Below are positions 45,118-52,678 of a stretch of DNA of 64,000 bases, one piece after another. The DNA comes from a virus, in the IMG/VR virus record IMGVR_UViG_3300017917_003859, positions 91,028-155,027 of that record. One strand, written 5' to 3'. Every line of letters begins with the position of its first letter. Position 1 is the stretch's first letter. A model generated the notes under the pieces. That model did no database searches and was not told the DNA's origin. It was given only the letters and a program-made list of their open reading frames with translations. The position numbers and the translations under genes are program-made.

Positions 45118-45140
45118 AACCCTAAATATTTATAAATGTA

Positions 45141-45148
45141 TATATTTA
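45141..45148 (+). promoter_or_regulatory. Putative -7 box
   Basis: TATATTTA occurs 14 bases before the start at 45155. No GGCTTAC lies upstream. Confidence 0.35.
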
Positions 45149-45154
45149 TAAGTA

Positions 45155-45850
45155 ATGGCTGATTTTTCAAAATACAATCCAAAAGCTACACTACGTTTTG
45201 TAGTGAGTGAATCATTCAATAATGGTCCAATCATTGGTTTTTCTGCTTCATTAGAAGTAACTAAATCTACTGTTGAGTTATCTACAGTTTGGGGTGTAAG
45301 TGATTATGGAATAACTGAATTTAATCGAATGAGATTAAATAATGTTAATACAACTGATGAAGGAAAAATACTTAGTTGGTTTGGTTCATCACTTATAAAT
45401 GCTGGAGTTGATTATGCAGCTACTTGCTCTCAAATCCTAACTAATTATATTACAGGAGCAGACATATATACACTGTTTTCTTCATCTGGAGTGATTTTGG
45501 AACCATACCCAACAGGTACAATTTATATAGTTACTTCCTCATTACAATTCCCAGCAACTGCTGTAGATTCACAAAGTACAGATTTATCATTTGGTGTCAG
45601 TGCTAGGTATTTAGTTGAAGGTGACTTAACAATAACACCTCCATCTCAATTCCAAATATCATTAACTAGTGGAAGTGGATATACTTCAGGTTCATTAATA
45701 CTATCTCAAAGTAGTTATGCTACAGTAAGTAGTAGTACAGTACATGTTGTATTTACTCCTAATTCAATTGGTGACTACAACTATTACGTAACTTGTTCTG
45801 TGGTAAGTGGTTCAAGTAAATATGTAAATGTTTCTGGTAGCGGAATTTAA
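45155..45850 (+). CDS. Putative virion protein with Ig-like C-terminus
   Basis: Ser/Thr-rich beta protein (231 aa). The C-terminal 90 residues (ITPPSQFQISLTSGSGYTSGSLILS...VHVVFTPNSIGDYNYYVTCSV) resemble an Ig-like fold. The N-terminus MADFSKYNPKATLRFVVS is also beta. Likely a decoration or fibre part. A terminator-promoter module follows. Confidence 0.65.
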   Translation: MADFSKYNPKATLRFVVSESFNNGPIIGFSASLEVTKSTVELSTVWGVSDYGITEFNRMRLNNVNTTDEGKILSWFGSSLINAGVDYAATCSQILTNYITGADIYTLFSSSGVILEPYPTGTIYIVTSSLQFPATAVDSQSTDLSFGVSARYLVEGDLTITPPSQFQISLTSGSGYTSGSLILSQSSYATVSSSTVHVVFTPNSIGDYNYYVTCSVVSGSSKYVNVSGSGI

Positions 45851-45874
45851 AAATTAATTAAATAAACTTTAATC

Positions 45875-45911
45875 AAAGGCTTGGGAAACCAGGCCTTTGT
45901 TTGTATATTTA
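45875..45911 (+). promoter_or_regulatory. Composite terminator-promoter module
   Basis: AAAGGCTTGG-GAAA-CCAGGCCTTT (45875-45898, one G-U pair) then TATATTTA at 45904, with GGCTTGG 26 bases before the box. The next gene starts at 45928. Confidence 0.7.
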
Positions 45912-45927
45912 AATTAAATAAATAAAT

Positions 45928-46269
45928 ATGGAAAAAAAGTTTTCACTAACACAATTCACAAACATCATCATTGAAAAACAACTTGATGATAAAGAAATAT
46001 GGAAAGAAGACATTGATCCTCTCAACCCATACTCCAAACGTCTCACTCTATTAGCAACACTAGATACAAACTCTCACAAATGGAGCTTTGTATCACCAAA
46101 TTTCTTTGAATTAGTAAAACAACATTCATCTGTATTTAAAAACAATCTATTCAAACCAATGTTGAAGCCAAATGAAATATCATTTGAAAAACAGTTTGAA
46201 TGCTTTAAACGTAGAGTAAATATATCAGTTACTAGAACATTAAATAAAATCAGATGTGGTTCAAAATAA
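45928..46269 (+). CDS. Hypothetical protein (113 aa)
   Basis: Basic protein with LDPLNPYSKRLTLLATLDTNSHKW. It overlaps the next gene by 16 bases. No family. Confidence 0.6.
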   Translation: MEKKFSLTQFTNIIIEKQLDDKEIWKEDIDPLNPYSKRLTLLATLDTNSHKWSFVSPNFFELVKQHSSVFKNNLFKPMLKPNEISFEKQFECFKRRVNISVTRTLNKIRCGSK

Positions 46270-46448
46270 AATATTTATTCAACAAATTATTTAGAAAAAA
46301 AATTGTTATTCCATTAGTTAGAAAGGGAGTAAAAACTGGGATGTGGGTTGAGTGCTATAAAGGAGATAGTACATATAAAAAATTAATTAAGGTGTATGGT
46401 TTTCCACTTCCTAAAACTATAGAGGCTGTTCCTCTAGAAGAAAATTAG
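46254..46448 (+). CDS. Small hypothetical protein (64 aa)
   Basis: Basic N-terminal half (MWFKIKYLFNKLFRKKIVIPLV), then GVKTGMWVECYKGDS. Its stop lies on the GGCTTAC promoter. Unknown. Confidence 0.55.
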   Translation: MWFKIKYLFNKLFRKKIVIPLVRKGVKTGMWVECYKGDSTYKKLIKVYGFPLPKTIEAVPLEEN

Positions 46449-46476
46449 GCTTACAAAATTTTCTAATATATATTCA
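46448..46476 (+). promoter_or_regulatory. GGCTTAC-type promoter
   Basis: GGCTTAC at 46448 and TATATTCA at 46469, 21 apart; the next gene starts at 46481. Confidence 0.65.
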
Positions 46477-46480
46477 TTAA

Positions 46481-46651
46481 ATGAAAATAATACGAAATAT
46501 ATTAAATAAATTATTTACAAAAAATAAACATGTTGTTTGTGAACATGGGTTTGAAATACATGAGGTTATGAATTTAAAAATAGACCCTATTTGTAAAAAA
46601 TGTGGTAAAAGTCTAAATGAAATAAATAATAAATATATTAATTATGGATAG
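46481..46651 (+). CDS. Small Cys-containing protein (56 aa)
   Basis: VVCEHGFEIHEVMNLKIDPICKKCGKS has a C-x2-H and C-x2-C layout that could bind zinc. Overlaps the next start (8 bases). Unknown function. Confidence 0.6.
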   Translation: MKIIRNILNKLFTKNKHVVCEHGFEIHEVMNLKIDPICKKCGKSLNEINNKYINYG

Positions 46652-47042
46652 AAAAATCAAGACAACATATGTAGCAATCATAGATTCATCACCTATTATG
46701 TCTGCAGATTCTTTTGAGAATCTTAAATTAGGATTAGATGAATATTTTGGGTGTGATGGTAGAGGAGGTGAATATTTATGTTTTGTTCCTCATGTAACTA
46801 AATATTATGATGATTATGAAGGTTATTTTGAATATAAAACTATTTTTTCTTCTATAGAATGTATTGATAAGGTAAGAGTATATTCAGTTGAATTTTACCC
46901 ACCCACAAATTTTTCCTATGACATTAATAAAATAACAATAGGTCAATGGGATCCAAATAAACCATTAACAGAAGAACCTTTAATATTTAAAAATATTGAG
47001 GATGCATTTGAATATTTTAAAAATTTTAAAACAAAAGAGTAA
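46644..47042 (+). CDS. Hypothetical protein (132 aa)
   Basis: Alpha/beta protein with VAIIDSSPIMSADSFENLKLGLDEYFGCDG. No family. Confidence 0.62.
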   Translation: MDRKIKTTYVAIIDSSPIMSADSFENLKLGLDEYFGCDGRGGEYLCFVPHVTKYYDDYEGYFEYKTIFSSIECIDKVRVYSVEFYPPTNFSYDINKITIGQWDPNKPLTEEPLIFKNIEDAFEYFKNFKTKE

Positions 47043-47053
47043 TATATAAATAA

Positions 47054-47368
47054 ATGAAATTAGGAGAATTTATTAAAAACTTTAGTCACAATAATGTGAT
47101 AAGATTGGTTTATAAAAACAAAAGTGACTACGAGGTTGTATTAACTGATTGGAATGATGTATCAATGGATTGGGAAGTAAATAAACAAAAAGGCAAATTC
47201 AGACATTATATTAATAATGAAGTGTTGGGATTGGCTACAATATCATTTGGTTCTGGTCAAGGAATATATCATACTGATGCTTTAAATATTATCATTGAAA
47301 AACTCAATAATCAACCATTCATTGAAGAGTTGATAGAAAATAATGTATATCAAGAAGCAAACAATTAA
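47054..47368 (+). CDS. Hypothetical protein (104 aa)
   Basis: Reads MKLGEFIKNFSHNNVIRLVYKNKSDYEVVLTDW... and has beta-rich features like phage early hypotheticals. Unknown. Confidence 0.6.
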   Translation: MKLGEFIKNFSHNNVIRLVYKNKSDYEVVLTDWNDVSMDWEVNKQKGKFRHYINNEVLGLATISFGSGQGIYHTDALNIIIEKLNNQPFIEELIENNVYQEANN

Positions 47369-47383
47369 AAAATAAAATAATAT

Positions 47384-47623
47384 ATGAAAGTAGACGCATA
47401 TAAAGATGGAAAAGGCAACATTGTTATTACCGAAGATTCATTTGAAATGTTATTAGCATGTTTGGATAATCAAAAATTTATTAACGAATCTCCACAAAAC
47501 GGAGATAGTATTTCTGTTGGAGAAGAAAAATATAAATCAACGCAGACAGAAATTCAAGAAGCAATTGATGACTATAATAGAGAATGTAGAAGAATATTAC
47601 ATCCAAAAACTCCAAAAATATAA
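47384..47623 (+). CDS. Hypothetical protein (79 aa)
   Basis: A short protein with SFEMLLACLDNQKFINES, an acidic N-terminal half and a charged tail. No family. Confidence 0.58.
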   Translation: MKVDAYKDGKGNIVITEDSFEMLLACLDNQKFINESPQNGDSISVGEEKYKSTQTEIQEAIDDYNRECRRILHPKTPKI

Positions 47624-47627
47624 AATT

Positions 47628-47969
47628 ATGGGATATTTTGATTTTTTAATAGACCAAGGTAATGGTAAGCCTAAACCAGGCATGGAGTATATCTATCGTC
47701 TTAATATGTGTTGGAGACCAGGGCAACTTGGATATATTCCTATGAAAATAGGAACCATAATGATAGACGTAGTTCAATTAGAAAATAAGAGCTACGAATT
47801 TACAAATAAAGAAACTGGCGAAAGATTGAGAACAAATTATGCTTGGTCATTAGCTGAAAATACACCAGATAATATCAAAAAAATAGAAGAATATGATAAA
47901 GAGTACACTAAGTTTAAAGAACACGAAAAACAAGTTAATAATCTTTTTAAAAAAATAAAAACCGTATAA
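47628..47969 (+). CDS. Hypothetical protein (113 aa)
   Basis: I start it at 47628 (MGYFDFLIDQGNGKPKPGMEYIYRLN), because an upstream extension would cover the previous gene in another frame. C-terminal half is charged and helical. Unknown. Confidence 0.6.
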   Translation: MGYFDFLIDQGNGKPKPGMEYIYRLNMCWRPGQLGYIPMKIGTIMIDVVQLENKSYEFTNKETGERLRTNYAWSLAENTPDNIKKIEEYDKEYTKFKEHEKQVNNLFKKIKTV

Positions 47970-47974
47970 ATAAA

Positions 47975-48400
47975 ATGGAAACAACAAAAAATGAAAATGT
48001 AAATAGTGATTTTAAAAATCCACCTCTTACAGCTTATGATTTAATAAGGTCTGCAACTTCAGAAATTGATTTAGTAGCATATCAATTGCAAGAAAAATTA
48101 ATTGAATCAGGTAAATTATTAGATGAAAAAAATATGTTTTATAAAATTTCACTCAAATATGAAGTGGATACTATACCAGAAAATCAAAAAATTATTGAAT
48201 GTGGAGAATACACATATTTCATATCAAGTAAACAATCGCCAGATGAATTAAAGAACATGGCTAAAGAGTATTTTTATTCAAAATACAAAGCACATACTGT
48301 TGTGCATATTGAAATACAGGAGATAAATTTATCTCAAGGTGTTTTATATGAATCGGATTTTACAAGAGCATTTTTTGTAAAAGAAATTAAAAAAGTGTAA
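47975..48400 (+). CDS. Hypothetical protein (141 aa)
   Basis: Helical N-terminus (TAYDLIRSATSEIDLVAYQLQEKL), then YISSKQSPDELKNMAKEYF-like stretch. No family recognised. Confidence 0.6.
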   Translation: METTKNENVNSDFKNPPLTAYDLIRSATSEIDLVAYQLQEKLIESGKLLDEKNMFYKISLKYEVDTIPENQKIIECGEYTYFISSKQSPDELKNMAKEYFYSKYKAHTVVHIEIQEINLSQGVLYESDFTRAFFVKEIKKV

Positions 48401-48402
48401 GT

Positions 48403-48648
48403 ATGAAAAGAACATTTTTAAAAGTTACTAAAAAGAAATTAAGTGCTATAACTTGTAAATGGTATGGAGCTGGTAAAGAATTGCAAATTAATGATAAGGT
48501 TTGTAGTGGATTTACAATAAATTATGCAAATCTTAATGGAACTCCGTCATCTGAATATAATCCAAATGAAGTTATCTTATCATTAAAAATGTTCGTTGAA
48601 AAAGACGGTGTATTGTATGAACTATATAAAAACTCAAAACAAAAATAA
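48403..48648 (+). CDS. Hypothetical protein (81 aa)
   Basis: Basic, beta-rich (FLKVTKKKLSAITCKWYG...). Last gene before a 370-base stretch with little coding. Unknown. Confidence 0.58.
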   Translation: MKRTFLKVTKKKLSAITCKWYGAGKELQINDKVCSGFTINYANLNGTPSSEYNPNEVILSLKMFVEKDGVLYELYKNSKQK

Positions 48649-48680
48649 TAAATTATGCAAAAAGTAAAAGAAAAAATAAA

Positions 48681-48800
48681 ATGTATAATTTACTCGACTT
48701 AGAAGAAAATACAGTGTTGGAAAATGCAACACTAGAACAAATAGAAATATTTCTTGAAGATAAAGATTCAAATATGTTTCTTTTAGAAGAATCAATATAA
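48681..48800 (+). CDS. Very small acidic protein (39 aa)
   Basis: MYNLLDLEENTVLENATLEQIEIFLEDKD.. is an open frame in a short gap. It has no distinct promoter and its reality is uncertain. Confidence 0.35.
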   Translation: MYNLLDLEENTVLENATLEQIEIFLEDKDSNMFLLEESI

Positions 48801-48804
48801 ATAA

Positions 48805-48990
48805 AATATTTTATTTGGAGTCCAAAATTCTCCTTCTTATATTTATGATATAGAAAAAGAAATTCTTAAAAAATTTAAACATTCTAAAGTTGTTCCACAA
48901 AATGAATTTCCGGGTCAAACAGAATGTTTAGATGTAAAATGTTTAGAAGATTTAATGTTATTTATAAAATCAAAGTATGAACCAATTTAA
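48805..48990 (+). pseudogene. Remnant of a GIY-YIG-type protein
   Basis: In one frame from 48805 an open run without a good start codon reads IEKEILKKFKHSKVVPQNEFPGQTECLDVK, like the C-terminal end of GIY-YIG/T5orf172-type nuclease domains. It ends at a TAA (48988). There is no N-terminal catalytic part upstream, so it is a decayed fragment. Confidence 0.45.
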
Positions 48991-48999
48991 CACCAATAG

Positions 49000-49039
49000 T
49001 CCGAGAGAAGCCACTATGAAAATATGGCATATCTCGGAC
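49000..49039 (+). promoter_or_regulatory. RNA hairpin over phosphoesterase start
   Basis: GTCCGAGA (about 49000-49007) and TCTCGGAC (about 49032-49039) form an 8-bp stem that would enclose both candidate ATGs (49016, 49024) in its loop. It could lower translation. No U-run follows. Confidence 0.5.
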
Positions 49040-49716
49040 ACTTAACTCACGGTTTCCACAAACAACTAACAATCCCAGAAGGAATTGATTTAGTTATTCA
49101 CACTGGTGATTGTAGTAATCATATTGACCCATATCTAAATGAATGGGAAGTAAAAGACTTTTTGATGTGGTATGAACAAGTACCTATTCCAAACAAAATC
49201 TATATTCCCGGAAACCACGACACATCAATTGAGAAAAATTTAGTAACTGCAGCAGATTTTACATCAAGAGGGATACACTTACTAGTCCATGATTGGATTA
49301 ATATAGGTGGTGATTACGATGGAATAAGGGTATTTGGTTCACCTTACACCCCAACTTTTGGTAATTGGTCGTTTATGAAATCAAGAGAAACTATAAATAG
49401 AATTTGGGAACAAATCCCTGAAGGGATGGATATTGTTGGTGTGCATGGACCATGTAAAGGAATACTTGATTTATCTTACAACAGACAAAATGAACTGGAG
49501 TTTTGTGGAGATAATGCTTTACGCAAACATATTTTGAATAGAGTAAAACCAAAATATTTCTTATCAGGACACATTCATAATTTTGAAGATATTATTAATA
49601 CTGGATTTAGACATTTACCTGATTATGAAATTACTTTTAGTAATGCAGCAGCAGTAACTGATAGAAAATTTAATTTAGGGATAACTTATAATGGAAATAT
49701 ATTTGAAATAAATTAG
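49024..49716 (+). CDS. Metallophosphoesterase, 5' frameshifted
   Basis: Calcineurin-type motifs are present: TGDCSN (about 28-33), IPGNHDT (about 62-68), GVHGP (about 141-145) and SGHIHN (about 181-186). The natural start at 49016 would read MKIWHISDT, then a stop; a 5-base stretch (TAACT, 49043-49047) breaks the frame before HGFHKQL. Only the start at 49024 in the other frame gives the full protein, and it changes the DTH metal ligand to LTH. The enzyme may therefore lack one metal ligand unless a frameshift or error is involved. Confidence 0.8.
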   Translation: MAYLGHLTHGFHKQLTIPEGIDLVIHTGDCSNHIDPYLNEWEVKDFLMWYEQVPIPNKIYIPGNHDTSIEKNLVTAADFTSRGIHLLVHDWINIGGDYDGIRVFGSPYTPTFGNWSFMKSRETINRIWEQIPEGMDIVGVHGPCKGILDLSYNRQNELEFCGDNALRKHILNRVKPKYFLSGHIHNFEDIINTGFRHLPDYEITFSNAAAVTDRKFNLGITYNGNIFEIN

Positions 49717-49836
49717 TCAGGTGGCGGAATTGGTTAGACGCTAACAAAAAGGGTTAAGATAGGAAAAGAAAGATCGTTAAAAAGATACCCACTTTGTCTT
49801 ATGACTATCATACAGGTTCGAATCCTGTCCTGACTA
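49715..49836 (+). tRNA. Oversized tRNA-Leu-like element (122 nt)
   Basis: Acceptor AGTCAGG/CCTGACT, D-arm GCGGAATTGGTTAGACGC, and T-arm ACAGG-TTCGAAT-CCTGT are all intact. The arm in anticodon position is TAAC-AAAAAGG-GTTA with no T33. It is followed by a ~52-base arm closed by GATAG/CTATC, far larger than any normal variable arm. GGGT in the loop can pair with ACCC in this arm. It could be a tRNA with a small intron, a pseudo-tRNA or a different functional RNA. It overlaps the phosphoesterase stop by 2 bases. Confidence 0.5.
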
Positions 49837-49959
49837 CGCGATCGCAGCTGCAACCTGCTAAACGGTGGGAGAGGGTACCCAGGCCTCTCAAAACAAGTAG
49901 AAACAACATCTCCCCAGTTTCTTGTTCTATGCATGGAAAGGATTTATAAGGAGATATTT
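49837..49959 (+). ncRNA. Structured spacer between tRNA-like elements
   Basis: This 123-base piece is GC-richer than its surroundings. It begins with GCGATCGC and GCAGCTGC palindromes. GAGAGG (49869-49874) pairs with CCTCTC (49884-49889); alternatively GGGAGA (49867-49872) pairs with TCTCCC (49909-49914). The two hairpins exclude each other. No open frame or tRNA fits. Confidence 0.4.
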
Positions 49960-50091
49960 AGTCAGGTGGCGAAATGGTAGACGCTACATACTCTGAGGTG
50001 CAAAAACAGAGGTAAGATGGAAACGATAACTTAAATGATTATCAGCTACTGCACCGCACCATCCGTACAGGTTCGAATCCTGTCCTGACTA
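49960..50091 (+). tRNA. Oversized tRNA-Leu-like element (132 nt)
   Basis: Acceptor and T-arm are identical to those of the element at 49715, and the D-arm is GCGAAATGGTAGACGC. The arm in anticodon position is TAC-ata-CTCTG, an 11-base loop AGGTGCAAAAA, then CAGAG-GTA, not a normal seven-base loop. A ~48-base arm closed by GATGG/CCATC follows, with an internal GATAA/TTATC hairpin. GGTGCA in the loop is exactly complementary to TGCACC (50050-50055), a pseudoknot. The anticodon cannot be assigned. Confidence 0.5.
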
Positions 50092-50096
50092 TAAGG

Positions 50097-50168
50097 GCTC
50101 CTGTCGTCTAGGGGTTAGGACGCATCCCTTTCACGGATGAAACGGCGGTTCGATTCCGCTCAGGAGTA
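50097..50168 (+). tRNA. tRNA-Glu (UUC)
   Basis: Regular cloverleaf of 72 bases: acceptor GCTCCTG/CAGGAGT (first pair G-U), D-arm GTCTAGGGGTTAGGAC, anticodon loop CTTTCAC with TTC, T-arm GGCGGTTCGATTCCGCT region. Discriminator A at 50168. No encoded CCA. Confidence 0.9.
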
Positions 50169-50194
50169 CAAAATGAATATTAATAAATAAAAAA

Positions 50195-50341
50195 ATGAAA
50201 ACACTAAACGTAATTTCAGCAACGTTTGCTTTTTTAGCAATACTAGCTTCAATAAGTGAAAAAGATTATTCAGAAATGATGGCCTGGATAGTTGTATTTC
50301 TCTTTAATGTAAAAGATTATATTTATACTGAATCAAAATAA
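50195..50341 (+). CDS. Small membrane protein (48 aa)
   Basis: Two hydrophobic stretches (LNVISATFAFLAILA; MMAWIVVFLF) with a charged centre. Follows the tRNA cluster. Unknown. Confidence 0.5.
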   Translation: MKTLNVISATFAFLAILASISEKDYSEMMAWIVVFLFNVKDYIYTESK

Positions 50342-50353
50342 AAAACAAACAAT

Positions 50354-50617
50354 ATGCCAAGTTTTACAGAATACAGTGTCCCAGTAGATGTGGATGTAGA
50401 CATCGAAGTGGATGAATTTTTAGATGAATGTGATGATAAAGAAATAGAAGAAGTAATTAGGTGGTTGAAACTTAGTGGATATACTTTACCAACCCCCGAA
50501 TCACAAAACATATTTGATGATGAGTGGAACAATACTCTAGAAAAATTAGTAGGTATTCGCTTACGAATGTCTGAAGAAGACATTGAGACAATTAGAGCAA
50601 TAGCTAAAAAATATTAA
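50354..50617 (+). CDS. Acidic hypothetical protein (87 aa)
   Basis: YSVPVDVDVDIEVDEFLDECDDKEIEEVIRWL begins the product; strongly acidic and helical. Possibly a DNA mimic, but there is no direct evidence. Confidence 0.6.
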   Translation: MPSFTEYSVPVDVDVDIEVDEFLDECDDKEIEEVIRWLKLSGYTLPTPESQNIFDDEWNNTLEKLVGIRLRMSEEDIETIRAIAKKY

Positions 50618-50624
50618 TTGATTG

Positions 50625-50653
50625 GGCTTACAAAATTTTTGAATATATATTTA
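50625..50653 (+). promoter_or_regulatory. GGCTTAC-type promoter
   Basis: GGCTTAC at 50625, TATATTTA at 50646. It drives the DUF932-like gene at 50680. Confidence 0.7.
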
Positions 50654-50679
50654 CATCAAATAATTAAAAAATAAAAGTT

Positions 50680-51480
50680 ATGTTAGACATTAGTAAAGCA
50701 ACCAAATTCAAAACAATTGAAGAAATTAAATCAGTAGCTCCTTCAATTTTCACTTCAAAAGCATTTGATGAAGTATCAAAAAACTACATCCACATCCCAA
50801 CAAACCAAATCGTTGAAGATATGGAAGCATTAGGATGGAAAGTAGTTGATGCAAAACAAGTTAAAAGTAGAAAAGACAAATACAAAGGATACCAAAAACA
50901 CCTCCTAGTATTTCGAAATACAGATGTAGTCATTAATGGAGAAAATGGCGATACAGTTTTCCCTCAAATTCTAATTTCCAATTCACATGATGGTAAATCA
51001 GCGTTTGTGTTTAGAGCTGGTCTTTATCGACTCGTGTGTGAAAATGGTTTAGTAGTAGCTAATAAAGAATTTGAACGTGTTTCAATTCGTCACGTAGGTT
51101 ATTCATTTGAAGAATTAAGAAAAACTATTTCAATGATGGTAGAAAAACTCCCACTCACAGTTGACTCAATGAATAAATTGAGAAAAATTCAAATGGATGA
51201 GAAACAGAAAGAGGAATTTGCCAAACGAGCATTCAAATTACGTTTCAATCAAGAAGTAAAATTTGATTTAAATGAATTAATCAAACCAACACGCCCAGAA
51301 GATGCTGGAAGTGATGTTTGGTCTGTGTATAATGTGATTCAAGAAAAACTAATTAATGGAGGATTTGAATACACTAATGAAAATGGGAAATTCCGAAAAG
51401 GAAGAAAAATAAAGAACTTCCAACAAGACATTAAATTGAACGAACAATTATATGAACTAGCCACCGAATATGCTTGTTAA
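50680..51480 (+). CDS. DUF932 (phage/plasmid-like) protein
   Basis: The region FVFRAGLYRLVCENGLVVANKEFERVSIRHVG is the core of DUF932 proteins. 266 aa, common in phages and plasmids, without proven reaction. It forms a single-gene unit between a promoter and a terminator-promoter module. Confidence 0.8.
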   Translation: MLDISKATKFKTIEEIKSVAPSIFTSKAFDEVSKNYIHIPTNQIVEDMEALGWKVVDAKQVKSRKDKYKGYQKHLLVFRNTDVVINGENGDTVFPQILISNSHDGKSAFVFRAGLYRLVCENGLVVANKEFERVSIRHVGYSFEELRKTISMMVEKLPLTVDSMNKLRKIQMDEKQKEEFAKRAFKLRFNQEVKFDLNELIKPTRPEDAGSDVWSVYNVIQEKLINGGFEYTNENGKFRKGRKIKNFQQDIKLNEQLYELATEYAC

Positions 51481-51494
51481 TTGAGTTAAATAGA

Positions 51495-51529
51495 GGGTTT
51501 GGGAAACCAAACCCTTTTTTGTATATTTA
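51495..51529 (+). promoter_or_regulatory. Composite terminator-promoter module
   Basis: GGGTTTGG-GAAA-CCAAACCC-TTTTTT (51495-51520) then TATATTTA at 51522, with GGTTTGG 26 bases before the box. The next gene starts at 51547. Confidence 0.72.
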
Positions 51530-51546
51530 CTATAAATAAATAAGTT

Positions 51547-51753
51547 ATGAGTCCAAAAGAAAAAGCCAGACAAGGAGTAGACCATTTTGTAGAACAAATA
51601 TACGAAAAAACAGGTCGCGCATATCAATATTCAACAGCAAGACAACTAGCAATAGAAAATATTGATTTGGTAATTAATAAAACAACAAATGAAGACGATA
51701 TAAAATATTTGCTAGAAGTAAAACAAGAATTAAATGAAGGTTATGGAAAATAA
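51547..51753 (+). CDS. TPKEKA-family small protein, copy 2
   Basis: MSPKEKARQGVDHFVEQI...ARQLAIENIDLVI...YLLEVKQEL is a diverged paralogue of the proteins at 41909 and 53515. Unknown function. Confidence 0.62.
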   Translation: MSPKEKARQGVDHFVEQIYEKTGRAYQYSTARQLAIENIDLVINKTTNEDDIKYLLEVKQELNEGYGK

Positions 51754-51961
51754 AATACCAACAGCAGAAGAATTATTAGAAAAGCTTGCCAATGCGCCTA
51801 CTGGAAGTATTGAAGATTTAATGATTGAATTTGCTAAACTTCATGTACAAGCAGCACTTAAAGCTGCTAGTGATACTGAAGTACTATATCTTAGGAATGG
51901 TAACGCATACACAGATGAAAAAGCAATTATTAATTCATACCCTTTAACTAATATAAAGTAG
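51743..51961 (+). CDS. Phage hypothetical (72 aa)
   Basis: I take 51743 as start (MENKIPTAEELLEKLANAP). FAKLHVQAALKAASDTEVLY is a pattern I associate with Bacteroidota phages. Unknown. Confidence 0.65.
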   Translation: MENKIPTAEELLEKLANAPTGSIEDLMIEFAKLHVQAALKAASDTEVLYLRNGNAYTDEKAIINSYPLTNIK

Positions 51962-51962
51962 T

Positions 51963-52667
51963 ATGCAACATAAACTAATAAACACAGGAGATTATCTGCT
52001 AATAGTAGATGAATCAGAGATTAAAGAAGGTGATTTGGCTTTATTATCAAGTTATGTAGGTATTGTAATTGTAGGAAGCATTGATGATATGCCTTACACT
52101 ACAGTCCATAGAAATTGGATAGGATTAAATTGTGATACTTGTTATGATGTGGCTGATGTTAAAGATTTTAAAAAAATTATATCACACTTACCGCTCAACA
52201 ACTCACCAATACTTGAAGGTGTAGATTTATTGCCACCATTTGAAGATGAGGTTGAGAAGATAGCTAACCAAGAAGCTGAAAAATTACATGACAAAAGTAA
52301 ACATGATGATTGGGACATTTATAATCAACTTGTTCATGAAGATACTGAGATGATTAAGATTGGCTACAACAAAGCCAAAGAGAAGTATAAGTACACAGAG
52401 GAGGATTTGAGAAAGGCTATTGATATGAGTAGAGATATAAAAATGGACCATTATCTATTAGAAAAAAAATGCTATGTTACATTTTCAATAGATGAAATCA
52501 TCCAATCCCTCCAACAACCAAAGGTACCTGTTGGTTTTAAGTGTGAAATGGAAAAACCAAGTAGTAGTTTTGGTGCACATATGGCTAATTTCTTTGGTCA
52601 ATCAATACCTAAAACAACAACTAACTCACAAGGTCTTACTCAATGGGTAGGAGAATATATTTATTAA
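51963..52667 (+). CDS. Phage hypothetical (234 aa)
   Basis: LINTGDYLLIVDESEIKEGDLAL, then a long helical middle (EEDLRKAIDMSRDIKMDHY) and IIQSLQQPKVPVGFKCEME. A pattern I associate with Bacteroidota phages, function unknown. Confidence 0.7.
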   Translation: MQHKLINTGDYLLIVDESEIKEGDLALLSSYVGIVIVGSIDDMPYTTVHRNWIGLNCDTCYDVADVKDFKKIISHLPLNNSPILEGVDLLPPFEDEVEKIANQEAEKLHDKSKHDDWDIYNQLVHEDTEMIKIGYNKAKEKYKYTEEDLRKAIDMSRDIKMDHYLLEKKCYVTFSIDEIIQSLQQPKVPVGFKCEMEKPSSSFGAHMANFFGQSIPKTTTNSQGLTQWVGEYIY

Positions 52668-52678
52668 ACAAGACTAAT

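Noticed and set aside
49734-49934. A - strand protein over the tRNA-like elements
   Set aside because: The frame covers tRNA-like structure and has no similarity or start context.
49715-50091. Group I introns inside tRNA-Leu
   Set aside because: The inserts are only about 70-80 nt, too short for the group I core, and the P/Q/R/S elements are not found.
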